From NCBI GenBank assembly GCA_026929865.2, contig CM049405.1, positions 20,819,501 through 20,883,500 of the forward strand: DNA of 64,000 bases, written 5' to 3'. Made by a program: the position numbers and the translations under genes. The notes beneath the pieces are model-generated. The model saw only the letters and a list, made by a program, of their open reading frames with translations. It was not told the origin of the DNA and searched no databases. Each line of letters opens with the position of its first letter. The first letter of the stretch is position 1. Of this stretch, positions 57,201 through 64,000 are shown piece after piece. Origin of the DNA: Hyperoplus lanceolatus. Lineage: Eukaryota > Chordata > Actinopteri > Uranoscopiformes > Ammodytidae.

Positions 57201-60200
57201 ACTGCTGCTGTGTCATGAATAGTGAGTGCTAAAAAAAAATTGTTTTGAACAATACAGTATAGTAAATATTTGAAAGCAATACAGAATGCCTGAGAGCCTT
57301 ACTGCTTTTTATAACATTATATTAACGTCACTGGGAGCCTGTTGTCTTTTCCTTTAACAGAAATTTAGACATGTCCGCCATAAATAATTAAATACAGAAG
57401 GCATAAATAAGTACATAAAAATTCACCCGAATGCACAAAATGGTGTGTTCGAAGCACATTTTTTTCTGGGGGAGCACCCCCAGACCCCCACTTATGTTGA
57501 AGCAAAACCTAAGCCCTTGTGCTTGCCACCCAAAAATTATCACTGGCCCCATCCTGGCCACCCCAATGACGCCACTGCCCAGAAGTGCTTGACTATCTAC
57601 TGGTAGAAAGGCCTGTGTAAAAAGCGAAGTCTGAACTGAAGCTGGGTAGCTGGTTTTAGTGTAGTACTGGTGCACCCCCTGTAATCTCAGATGCACCCTA
57701 AGGCATTCTGTTCTGGAACCGGGCCTGCAAGAGTAGCATATTCAATCTATGAACCCAGAAATGACACTTCACTAATACACCAAAGGGATTGTTATTTGTT
57801 TAATAATGTATTTTATTTGTGTTGTCTCTAGAGCCATTTGTGTGGACAGTGGAGCCAACCAAAGAAGAGCTAAGTCAAAAGCTGAGCACAGCCACTCGCA
57901 GTATGGAGCATATGAACAGCCTTCTGCATGAAACCGAGGCCACCAATGCTGTTCTCATGGAACAGATCACAGTATGTATATCTACCTTATTACACACACA
58001 CAGGAAACAGAAGTTATTCAGTTCAATTGAACGCAAATTAATTTAAAACGTTTCTTGTTACTTGTATGATTACATATGGAATAAGTCATTGTTTATTCTT
58101 GGTGATTTTAAATATGAAATACTTCAATCGTATTTCATGTATGCATTTTTAAAACAGTCTGTTTACTAGGTGTGAATTAGCAAAACAAGTCCATATTTGA
58201 TCTTTTATTTAATCGAAGAGACAGACAGGAACTGGCATCTTTGTTTGTCAGTAGTATTGGCATCAGACATTGTCCTCTGGTGTTACCGGTCCAACACAGC
58301 TTTGACAGTGCTGTAATAACACAGTAACTTAGACTGGACGGTAAGCCCCAACAGTGATATCGAACAGCCTTGCGTTGTTCACGCTCCCCTCTTTGTCCAG
58401 AAGAAAGTAGAACTTATGTCCTTTGACCCTGAGGGGGATGAATGAGGGAGACTCATGTCTGTGAGCATGACAGGCCACCTGGGACAGCGGGACTGTTATT
58501 TTCCGGCCTCGGCCTGCTCCCAAGGGCGACTGTGTGGAGACTGTCACCATCTTCCCACCTTGGTGTAGAATCACCTGGCTGACAGAGCGCCGGCAAAACA
58601 GAGCACCGAGCGCTGGAATGCCCGCTCCTAAAGCCAGGCAGCCCAGCGTGAAGCCGTACCTCCAGGCGCTCGAGCCCAGGTTGATATCAAAACTCCATAG
58701 ACCAAATATCGTGGTGGTGGACATCTTGGCTTTGCCTCTCTCCGCAGCGGAAACCTCTGTGTTTCTGAGCCCGGTGTAAGCGAAGTGGCCCAGGTATGTC
58801 CAGAAGATAAACTGCCCGCCACAGAAAGCCGAGAGGAGCCGAAAGAAGTGAGTCCTGTCGTGCTCGAACAGGGTGACATCTCTGGAAGGCTGGACGGAGG
58901 AGCAGAGGCTGCGGCGGGCCACCGGCTGCCTGGGAGCGGCACCGAGGCGACCCGCTGTGTGGCCGAATATCCTGCTGCACACGCCGGCTACACATGATGT
59001 AACCCGGGTCACCATGCCGGACGTGCCGAGGGAATTCCGTGTAGACATGGACGCATTTTGACAGACTCGGACTTTCTGCTGAATATTTACGAGTCGAAGC
59101 TGTTTGGAGTAACACTCCAGCGACACGCGAAACAGACGCTCTAACCCCATTTCGCAACGATAAATGTCTTTGCCCGACGGATAAACGGAAGAACTACGAT
59201 AGTATACTTTTAATAACCCTAATCATAGCTCGCGTATCAGTGCTGGGTGCCCGTCTCCACACACATCGGACAGCTACTACTGCTCAGAGGGCGCCGCCAT
59301 ATTTGTTGTGACGTAAAGTGTCATGCTACAGGAAGTAGCGAGGAAAAAGTTAATTGGTCGTTCTCGAATTGGTATATTATGGTCTAACGACAAAAACAAA
59401 GTTATATTTGAACTCATTATAATAAATACGAATTGCACTACAAGCTTTATATGTAATGGTTATTAATCCATTAGGCATGTTTCCAATTGTCTCAAATGAA
59501 ATTAAATCAAAATGTCCTTCACCCTGAACTGATCCTTTATAAAATTGTCTGCAGTTTTTCAAGGCATGCTATGCCTCCGCCTTGCCAGACATTAGTTTGT
59601 TTGCGTGATACGATACCTGATGACAAAATATTATATCTTGACAAAACTAGTTAGAGTATTAGTGTGTGGGTTGCTGTGCAGATTACCAGAACTTTACACT
59701 GTTTAACGCAGGGACTTTGCCAAAGCTGAGGGTTGTTACTTAAACTACTGTTGCTGTTACTTAAATGTGCTGATGTGTTCTCTTTCCTAGTTGTTGAAGA
59801 GTGAAGTGCGTCGTCTGGAGCGGAACCACGAGAGGGAGAAGAGCGTGGCCAACCTGGAGTATCTGAAGAACGTCTTGCTCCAGTTCATCTTCCTGCAGTC
59901 TGGCAGTGAGAGGCAGGCCCTTCTGCCCGTCATGCACACAATGCTGCAGCTCAGTCCAGAGGAGAAACGCAAACTGGCTGCCATTGCACATGGTATGTAC
60001 TAGCTGAACAGGTGTTATGAGGTTTAGAGATACAAGGCCTGTGCATGCCAAAATGTACAGTATAAGGTTAACTGTATAACATAAATGAAAAGCAAAGCAG
60101 CACACAGCCACAAGGTAAACATACTGTACCACATGCACACAACACGGCAATGCACACATAGAGAATCTGAGTGCTTTTTTTTTTTGCTTTTTTATCTCAG

Positions 60201-60356
60201 GGTAATTGTATCGCTACAGGAAATGCTTTCAATAATGTCTCTGTAATTTCTAACCAGTTGTTCTTTAATCTTCTTTGTGCAGGTGAGGACGAGGGCTCAG
60301 GGACTCGGGGCTCAGGCTGGGGCTCCTATCTCCACAGCTGGTCTGGAATCAGATAG
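37144..60356 (+). CDS. gcc2: GRIP and coiled-coil domain-containing protein 2 (GCC185 golgin), whole gene
   Basis: A long coiled-coil tether of the trans-Golgi network that captures endosome-derived vesicles; in mammals it works with Rab6/Rab9, Arl1/Arl4, CLASP and syntaxin-16. I reconstructed 24 coding exons with matching phases and GT-AG sites, 4983 nt including the stop, 1660 aa (human 1684). The N-terminus ([17 protein letters not shown]) and C-terminus ([13 protein letters not shown]) match human GCC2 ([30 protein letters not shown]). The middle is heptad-rich coiled coil. Exon 1 codes only for Met-Glu before a phase-0 intron. Introns carry a SINE, a Tc1 palindrome, a fold-back MITE, a LINE tail, a hAT element and the antisense gene tmem223. 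Neighbour slc5a7 is as in human 2q12. Exon groups are detailed in the following entries. Confidence 0.97.
38985..39852 (+). other. gcc2 intron 6
   Basis: 868 bp, AT-rich. I see no recognisable feature apart from its splice sites. Confidence 0.8.
39853..41726 (+). CDS. gcc2: gcc2 giant coiled-coil exon 7 (residues 278-902)
   Basis: A single 1874-nt exon that enters in phase 1 (G from exon 6 completes GAC) and leaves in phase 0 after SELAALQ. It encodes nearly unbroken coiled coil rich in Glu, Leu, Gln and Lys. The segment [18 protein letters not shown] aligns with human [17 protein letters not shown] and fixes the register. Near the end is a run of acidic residues ([14 protein letters not shown]). 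The large frames on the opposite strand, rich in Ser and Leu, are shadows of this exon. Confidence 0.96.
41727..42262 (+). other. gcc2 intron 7
   Basis: 536 bp, AT-rich, with a short direct repeat of TCCTGAAAATCTTGAAATG around 42025-42067. Nothing else is evident. Confidence 0.7.
42263..45654 (+). CDS. gcc2: gcc2 coding exons 8-13 (residues 903-1120)
   Basis: Exons 42263-42326, 42489-42589, 42839-42937, 43764-43883, 45215-45379 and 45550-45654. They encode [51 protein letters not shown] and a Gln-rich stretch ([16 protein letters not shown]). All align with human GCC2 (for example KINKIKLVAVKAKKELDSS and SMRDLIQGAESYK). Exons 10, 11, 12 and 13 are each a multiple of three and phase 0 at both ends, so any of them could be skipped without a frameshift. 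Exons 11 and 13 are bracketed by GT tracts upstream and CA tracts downstream. Confidence 0.94.
42938..43763 (+). other. gcc2 intron 10
   Basis: 826 bp without a recognised element; a GT tract (43724-43762) abuts the acceptor. Confidence 0.75.
43724..43762. repeat. (GT)n abutting the exon 11 acceptor
   Basis: About 18 GT units with one TTT interruption serve as the tract just before the AG of exon 11, replacing the usual polypyrimidine tract. Confidence 0.9.
43889..43934. repeat. imperfect (CA)n after the exon 11 donor
   Basis: CA-rich run with interruptions beginning six bases after the donor. Confidence 0.8.
44817..45044 (+). mobile_element. tRNA-derived SINE with a perfect 14-bp target-site duplication
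   Basis: The body 44831-45030 opens with a tRNA-like head. TTAGCTCAGTTGGTAGGGCG holds a pol III A box and GGTTCAATTCC a B box. A short unrelated body (ending TCAATAAAGCATAAAAATGC) and an A-rich/(AAT)n tail follow. The 14 bp AACTTGCCTCAACA flank it exactly at 44817-44830 and 45031-45044. The perfect duplication marks a fairly recent insertion by LINE machinery. A second copy lies at 63383-63540. Confidence 0.92.
45064..45101. repeat. (CA)n microsatellite
   Basis: About 19 CA units, about 110 bp upstream of exon 12. Confidence 0.95.
45656..45800. repeat. interrupted (CA)n starting at the exon 13 donor
   Basis: The donor GT runs directly into ACACACACAC and about 140 bp of CA-rich repeat with TA, AG and GT interruptions. 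Confidence 0.9.
46370..46725. repeat. dispersed repeat, unclassified
   Basis: Begins near AGTATACTAGTGCAGTGCCC and ends GACGTTTTTTGCTTTATAGATAGAT. Its GC-rich middle and short tetranucleotide-like end differ from the AT-rich intron around it. The end resembles the microsatellite tail of a non-LTR element. I recognise the type as recurrent in fish genomes but cannot name the family. Confidence 0.45.
46928..48193 (+). CDS. gcc2: gcc2 coding exons 14-17 (residues 1121-1280)
   Basis: Exons 46928-47090, 47487-47587, 47852-47929 and 48056-48193. They encode [49 protein letters not shown] and [11 protein letters not shown], which align closely with human GCC2 ([48 protein letters not shown]). Exons 16 (78 nt) and 17 (138 nt) are phase 0 on both sides. 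Exon 14 ends in phase 1. Confidence 0.94.
48198..48263. repeat. (CA)n following the exon 17 donor
   Basis: CA tract with three short interruptions, starting five bases after the donor. Confidence 0.95.
49595..49810 (-). pseudogene. Tc1 transposase C-terminal fragment, left arm
   Basis: Minus-strand frame with [21 protein letters not shown], the region of the third catalytic residue (Glu of IEN) of Tc1-type DDE transposases. It is a 71-residue remnant with no N-terminal half, so non-functional. Confidence 0.85.
50164..50735 (+). pseudogene. Tc1 transposase fragment, right arm, frameshifted
   Basis: Reads from the SDETK region (first catalytic Asp area) on. [19 protein letters not shown] lies in one frame to 50437; a second frame (50337-50735) continues with [24 protein letters not shown] and the C-terminus. 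A frameshift lies between them. The usual D-N-D-PKHT block reads V-K-Y-PKHT, so the second catalytic Asp is lost. The start of the transposase is missing. Confidence 0.88.
51088..55172 (+). CDS. gcc2: gcc2 coding exons 18-21 (residues 1281-1522)
   Basis: Exons 51088-51209, 51827-52003, 52281-52489 and 54954-55172. They encode [64 protein letters not shown] and [14 protein letters not shown], all near-identical to human GCC2 (for example [18 protein letters not shown] and [14 protein letters not shown]). Exons 18 and 19 end in phase 2, exons 20 and 21 in phase 1. Exon 21 is Ser/Pro/acidic linker between the coiled coil and the GRIP module. Confidence 0.95.
51210..51826 (+). other. gcc2 intron 18
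   Basis: 617 bp; half of it is the fold-back MITE at 51355-51666. A GT-rich tract (51797-51820) precedes the acceptor. Confidence 0.75.
51355..51666. mobile_element. truncated fold-back MITE
   Basis: The left arm (51355-51470: CAAAATAAC...TTGTCAAATCAGTGAAT...TCCTCAC...CACAGCCTAGG) recurs inverted at about 51520-51635 (GTGAGGA...ATTCACTGATTTTGACAA...TTATTTTG). The right arm continues outward about 30 bp to GCCACCTTTAA, a typical TTAAAGGTGGC end; the matching left end is missing. Confidence 0.7.
52718..52905. repeat. possible dispersed repeat
   Basis: ACTTTTATTTATCC, AGAGACCAATTGAGG and TCATTTTCAATGA resemble a fish repeat of the form TTTATTTATCCAGG...CCATTGAGA...TCTTTTTCAAGGG. The match is loose. 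Confidence 0.35.
54227..54704 (+). mobile_element. 5'-truncated LINE 3' end with a repetitive 43-codon frame
   Basis: A frame from 54227 to a stop at 54356 repeats I-K-G-D-I units ([13 protein letters not shown], then [16 protein letters not shown]) and is preceded by an in-frame stop with no start. It is followed by GGCGGGACTCGTTAAGCC, TAGGCTTCTTCCGTCACCC, TTCGGACAA and an (AAAT)n tail at 54685-54704. That tail layout matches fish L1/Tx1-type 3' UTRs. The repeats look like the coiled-coil end of a retroelement protein; this is inference. Confidence 0.5.
55173..57831 (+). other. gcc2 intron 21
   Basis: 2.66 kb. The hAT element at 56266-57727 occupies more than half. Upstream of it (55188-56250) are stretches such as CAGGGCTGTACAGTGCGAC and GCACTAGTGCTA that look like an older, decayed hAT copy without clear boundaries. 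Confidence 0.65.
56258..57735. mobile_element. hAT-type DNA transposon with a perfect 8-bp target duplication
   Basis: The element runs from CAGGCCCGGTTC (56266) to its inverted copy GAACCGGGCCTG (ending 57727), 1462 bp. CAAGAGTA flanks it on both sides (56258-56265 and 57728-57735). An 8-bp duplication with CAG...CTG ends is diagnostic of hAT. GCACCCTCAA near the left end and GGTGCACC/GGTGCATC-type blocks near the right extend the imperfect terminal similarity. TAGGGCTTTGATGCA is duplicated at about 57013 and 57037. No full transposase is present: frames are under 105 codons, so it is non-autonomous or decayed. Confidence 0.92.
57832..60356 (+). CDS. gcc2: gcc2 coding exons 22-24 with the GRIP domain (residues 1523-1660)
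   Basis: Exons 57832-57971, 59791-59992 and 60283-60356 (stop TAG). They encode [31 protein letters not shown], then the GRIP core [16 protein letters not shown] with the conserved Tyr1593, [15 protein letters not shown], and the tail [10 protein letters not shown]. The GRIP domain targets golgins to the trans-Golgi through Arl1-type GTPases; the region just before it binds Rab6/Rab9 in GCC185. All key GRIP positions that I can recognise are present. tmem223 lies antisense in the intron between exons 22 and 23. Confidence 0.96.
58204..58209 (-). terminator. candidate tmem223 polyadenylation signal
   Basis: TTTATT on + reads AATAAA on the tmem223 strand, about 120 bp after its stop codon. Confidence 0.45.
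58329..59150 (-). CDS. tmem223: transmembrane protein 223, mitochondrial, nested antisense in gcc2 intron 22
   Basis: An intact uninterrupted 273-codon frame. TMEM223 is a mitochondrial inner-membrane protein that helps early assembly of cytochrome c oxidase through COX1 translation. It contains [20 protein letters not shown], a first hydrophobic segment ([16 protein letters not shown]), a second ([21 protein letters not shown]), [14 protein letters not shown], and the tail [14 protein letters not shown]...[12 protein letters not shown]. Human has LFEHDR, VPLKQVSCMAHRGE, VKGRRFYFLLDKTG and LFDNTVGAYRSL. Three in-frame starts exist. M1 (59150) has a good Kozak context. M46 (59013-59015; G at -3 and +4) gives 228 aa, nearer to human (202) with an Arg-rich, acid-poor presequence typical of mitochondrial import, and may be the true start. 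M35 has a poor context. No intron is visible. Confidence 0.95.
   Translation of the reverse strand: MGLERLFRVSLECYSKQLRLVNIQQKVRVCQNASMSTRNSLGTSGMVTRVTSCVAGVCSRIFGHTAGRLGAAPRQPVARRSLCSSVQPSRDVTLFEHDRTHFFRLLSAFCGGQFIFWTYLGHFAYTGLRNTEVSAAERGKAKMSTTTIFGLWSFDINLGSSAWRYGFTLGCLALGAGIPALGALFCRRSVSQVILHQGGKMVTVSTQSPLGAGRGRKITVPLSQVACHAHRHESPSFIPLRVKGHKFYFLLDKEGSVNNARLFDITVGAYRPV
59290..59340 (-). promoter_or_regulatory. putative tmem223 promoter motifs (YY1, CRE, ETS)
   Basis: About 140-190 bp upstream of the longest tmem223 start are GCCGCCATATTTG (YY1-like, 59294-59306), TGACGTAA (CRE-like, 59309-59316) and AGGAAGTAG (ETS/NRF-2-like, about 59330-59338). This trio is typical of promoters of nuclear genes for mitochondrial proteins. 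The orientation is inferred from the gene's position. Confidence 0.5.
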
Positions 60357-61925
60357 TCTTACGATAGAAGCACAGGTGTTGTTGAGCCTTTTTCTGTGAA
60401 AAAGCAGCAATGAATACATTGGCAAGAGGTGGGAGGTAAACTGGGGAATTTCCTAAATACAAGGGACACAATATAAGGGACCAAGGAATGAATCGGAAAG
60501 GGGGAGGATGTCTGTGGTAGAGGTGAAACCAAAACCTTTGACCTGAATTTTGATTTGAGATTCCCGTGCTATAGTTACATTAGTCTACCAATTAAGCTAA
60601 CTGTGACACATATCTGTCTTCTTTACTCTAGCTATTAAGACATGTATCTATAACAGCATTTACTGTACTTGGGGAGGGTTGGACCTCTTTGAAGTGGAGC
60701 TCATAAGGCATTACAAGGCATTATTAGTTATACAGAAACAGTGGGAGTGGATATAATACATCATATGTATATCATATTATAATCACAACATTGTATAATG
60801 CACAAATTGTGGGAGGATGAATTAATCCATGGATAACAAGGTTATGACATGGTATTACTTGATTATCATTTTCAGATGCTTGAAGGACTGTATTTAAGGT
60901 GTAGCTCTACAAATACTCCTATGATTTCTAAGGCACACTTAACTGTTTTATATGTTTTGAATGTGTTTTACTTCCCTAGAGGCAGCCATGTTTTCCATCA
61001 GTATGAAAATTGAAACTTTCTCAGAACATCAGTGCAAACATCATCTCGGCTTTGACTCAGATTTTTTTTTAACTAAGTTGTAGCCTGAAAGGTAGAAAAA
61101 AGTCATTCAGAAACCTTAAATGCAACATGCTTTGGAGGGCAATCAGCCAGTAATGTTAAGTGTGTAATTTAATTAATGTGCTTAAACTTGCTAAACCTCT
61201 GGTCTGGTCCGTTACTGAATCTCTCCAGTGTATCCATCATAATCTCACTACAAGTACAAAGAAGAAGTGCATTTCAACCTTCTCAGGTTGACCTGACCAA
61301 CATGACTGATATAGATATTATATCATAGCAGCATATTTATACTTTTTACTGAATCAGGCAGCAGTTATACTTTCCTTGTGTTTTGGTTAATCATATCCTG
61401 TGGAGATGGTTGGTTTGTAGTTTGTTGTGGTGTTTATTATTTAATACCAAATTATGATTGAAAGGTTTCTAATACTTTTTTGTGCTGCTGTTTAATCACT
61501 GAACATGAAAGACTAGCTGCGACCTCATCTGTACAGCTGTTTTGTTGAAGGACGTTCACCCAAATCCATATCCTCCTTATCAGACCCGTGGGTGATGCTT
61601 TTTACAGTGTGTGTAGACCCCTGGTTTCTCCCTGTGAATAACACATCCACACATTCTTACACTGATGATGAAGATAACTGTGCATGTTCTCATTCCAGCG
61701 GCAGCTTTTCGTTATTCCCTTCATATTAAGTGAATGTATTTTTATCGAAGGCATTTATATTTATGGTGGTTAACGTTAAACTATGAGAGATTACTGTAGC
61801 TGTAAAATCTGAAATGTGTCGAAATGAATGAAGATTTGCAGTATGTTTACTAGTTCACTGAGTTTGTGTTCAGTTTTTCTGCTTATCCCCAACTGTAAAC
61901 AAAAATAAATAATAATAAAAAAGGG
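60357..61925 (+). other. gcc2 3' UTR (inferred)
   Basis: About 1.55 kb without a gene after the stop codon, ending at an AATAAA cluster (61904-61918). The end is a prediction from that signal only. Confidence 0.5.
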
Positions 61926-63382
61926 CAACATGGATGAGATTATTTTCCTTTAACTTGGCATTCCGCCTTTCATTTCATTCATCATTTGTGATTAGAATCT
62001 TTGCGTATAGGCTACATTGATATTTTAAACAAAAATCACAGTCATACCATTAGTTAATTCACATATATCTTGCTAAATTAGGTCCACTTGAAGCATAGAG
62101 GTTTTGCAGATATTTAATATGACAAAGTGAATCAGGATGAACACACATACATCAAAAAAGGGTTGCAATATAAACACAGCCGTGTTAATATTTCTCCTTC
62201 ATGTTTACCTACTTGTAAATCCCTGATTTTATCACTGGACATATCTGTTTCAATCTCAGTCTGTTTGTGGTGTGAATTCCCATGCCCATAGTTTCTCTGT
62301 AGTAATGCATTTTTTTCTCTATGGAAATCCTAGTACAGTCCCTCTTGAAGGGGGTGTTGGGGCTCTCCTTTTAAGGAAATATATGTGGTTTCTGATGTCA
62401 TGACGCAGTCAGGGGAGGAATCAACAAATAGCTGCCACTAGAATGAAAGGTAAACATCTGTTCTTACCTCCCTGGGAGCAGCACTGTAAATAACACTGTG
62501 CTGTGATGCATTACTTCCTTAGACTAGCCTACTCTGCTATTAATTTAATCAACTATCATTATCCTTTTAAATTACAGAGACATGCACGAAAGTAGGCTAT
62601 CCTAGTAGGTTTTGGTAGGCTACTGTGTTAACATGTCAGACATTTTTGTTTCACTATCTAAACTTCTTGGTTCTTTCACCCATATTAAACTTCCTTATAG
62701 CTTCCGGTGGCCAGAAAATTACATTCCATAGGTTATTTCCTGCACCGATGATTCATATGGGCTAGGCCTTACTGCTATTAGACTACAGAGGAGGCAAGAG
62801 CAGCAGCCCACATCAAGCTAATAACAAACAAACGTCTTTATATAGGCTACAGTCTATGGTTTAATCCGTTGACACGAACACACCCCGAGCCCGCACTGAT
62901 CGCAGGTCGGGTGTTGCCGTTTTCTGGACGTGGGGCGAAATAGTAGTTTTCCAGCGGTGGAGGCTCGCGGACTAGACTGAGCGACAAGCTACCACAGACA
63001 CTCAGACAAATCCTTTGCTCTTCAAAATAAGAGCGCAGATTTGGCTCAACTAATGTGTGTTTGTCCACAGTAGTAGGCTACCTGCTCCAAAACATGTTTG
63101 GAGTGGACCATGGACACACTGCAGTTATTATTTGTGTTCCTGAATATTTATAGTGGTCCTCAGTCCTTTTGAGGAATTACTCCCTTTACTGCTTCCCTAA
63201 AAACCTGTTCAGACCATAGATAGTGGTTCAGACAGCATAGACTTCTATGATCTTCAGTGAGGCCAACAGATGTGGCATACAAAATGTGGCATTGATTAGG
63301 TAATTAGTTTTATACATATACATATTTTTGTTTGTGTTTTATGTTGTTATTGCAGTTAACAGTTTTAAAATGAGGCAATAAG
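61926..63382. other. intergenic DNA downstream of gcc2
   Basis: No gene is recognised. In human the next gene is LIMS1, but I see none of its LIM zinc-finger exons here. A 73-codon minus frame at 62847-63068 is not convincing. Confidence 0.5.
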
Positions 63383-63540
63383 GGGGCGCCCTTAGCTCAG
63401 TTGGTAGGGCGTCACCCCCATGGGCCTCGGTCAGCAGCGGACCCGGGTTTGATTCAAGCCCGCGGTCGTTCTCTGCATGTTCAACTCTGTCTCTACACTA
63501 TCAATAAAGCATAAAAATGCAAAAAAATAAAAAATAATTA
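63383..63540 (+). mobile_element. tRNA-derived SINE, second copy
   Basis: Same family and strand as the copy at 44831. It has TTAGCTCAGTTGGTAGGGCG (A box), GGGTTTGATTC (decayed B box), TCTCTACACTATCAATAAAG and an A-rich tail. It lacks about 20 bp of the body (around CACTCCCCTCTCTGCACC). The flanks TGAGGCAATAAG and TTAGGCATTAAG may be an eroded target duplication (about 9 of 12 match), so this copy looks older. Confidence 0.85.
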
Positions 63541-64000
63541 GGCATTAAGCCTATGAAAGAAACTAGGCCTATATAGCCTAAATCACCCCAAACAAAAAGT
63601 GTTAACAACTGCTATTGCCCGAAAGTACACTTCCTGTGTGTGAAGGAGACCTGTCAGACATAAGAACTAAATAGAAAAACGTCCAGGTAGCCTATAGGAT
63701 TTTTATTGCTTATATAGGAGTAAGATAATAATAATAAGCCTAGTAAAAAACATTGTTGTGTTTAAAAGAAATGGGGGGGAGGGGGCGTAATTGTAGTCAT
63801 AGTAAATCAAATATTTCTGAGATGGAGAGATAGATTAATTGAGGTTGTAACCACATATCCAGTCTAACTAAACGGGTTAAGTTTTGTCTTACAGTCTTGA
63901 TAGGCTATGTTATCTTTGTAAACATGGGTCACTTAGCCTAAAGCAGCCTAGTTCTAACCAGAATTCAAAGAAAAAATCTCTTAAGAAGAGTTTATACGTC
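63541..64000. other. intergenic DNA at the window end
   Basis: AT-rich with a G-rich run near 63770; I see no gene or element. Confidence 0.5.

Noticed and set aside
62847..63068. 73-codon minus-strand frame downstream of gcc2
   Set aside because: No similarity to a family I recognise, no coding periodicity evident, and no LIM-domain pattern that would fit lims1.

Overview
The window is vertebrate nuclear DNA, almost certainly from a ray-finned (probably percomorph-type) fish. The evidence is spliced genes with GT-AG introns, dense CA/GT, GATA and ATT microsatellites, tRNA-derived SINEs, Tc1-, hAT- and MITE-type DNA transposons, and proteins that align along their whole length with vertebrate families. 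The species cannot be named from the sequence. There is no bacterial, CRISPR or viral content.

Four protein-coding genes are supported. (1) A claudin-14-like tight-junction gene on + (342-1781, two coding exons). (2) slc5a7, the high-affinity choline transporter, on + (5810-11583, eight coding exons, 589 aa), with a near-consensus RE1/NRSE silencer motif about 2 kb upstream. (3) gcc2, the GRIP-domain trans-Golgi golgin GCC185, on + (37144-60356, 24 coding exons reconstructed here, 1660 aa). (4) tmem223, a mitochondrial inner-membrane protein gene, intact and antisense inside gcc2 intron 22 (58329-59150). The order slc5a7-gcc2 is the human chromosome 2q12 order, but the human SULT1C cluster that lies between them is not seen here.

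Between slc5a7 and gcc2 lies about 25 kb without a recognisable gene. It holds the probable slc5a7 3' UTR, long microsatellites, a LINE reverse-transcriptase fragment on the minus strand, a MITE, and a 2.3 kb transposon with tandem internal units and a second 1.2 kb transposon nested in it. The empty target site of the nested element can be read from its sister tandem unit. The gcc2 introns carry a SINE with a perfect 14-bp target duplication, a 1.6 kb palindrome made of two opposed 791-bp half Tc1 elements, a truncated fold-back MITE, a LINE 3' tail and a hAT element with a perfect 8-bp duplication. The last 3.6 kb hold the gcc2 3' UTR, a second SINE copy and no recognised gene.

I found no previously unknown multi-gene system. 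The observations most worth testing are the RE1 site upstream of slc5a7, the (GT)n-exon-(CA)n bracketing of in-frame gcc2 exons 11 and 13, the Tc1 fold-back palindrome inside a gcc2 intron, and tmem223 with its own promoter motifs nested antisense in gcc2.
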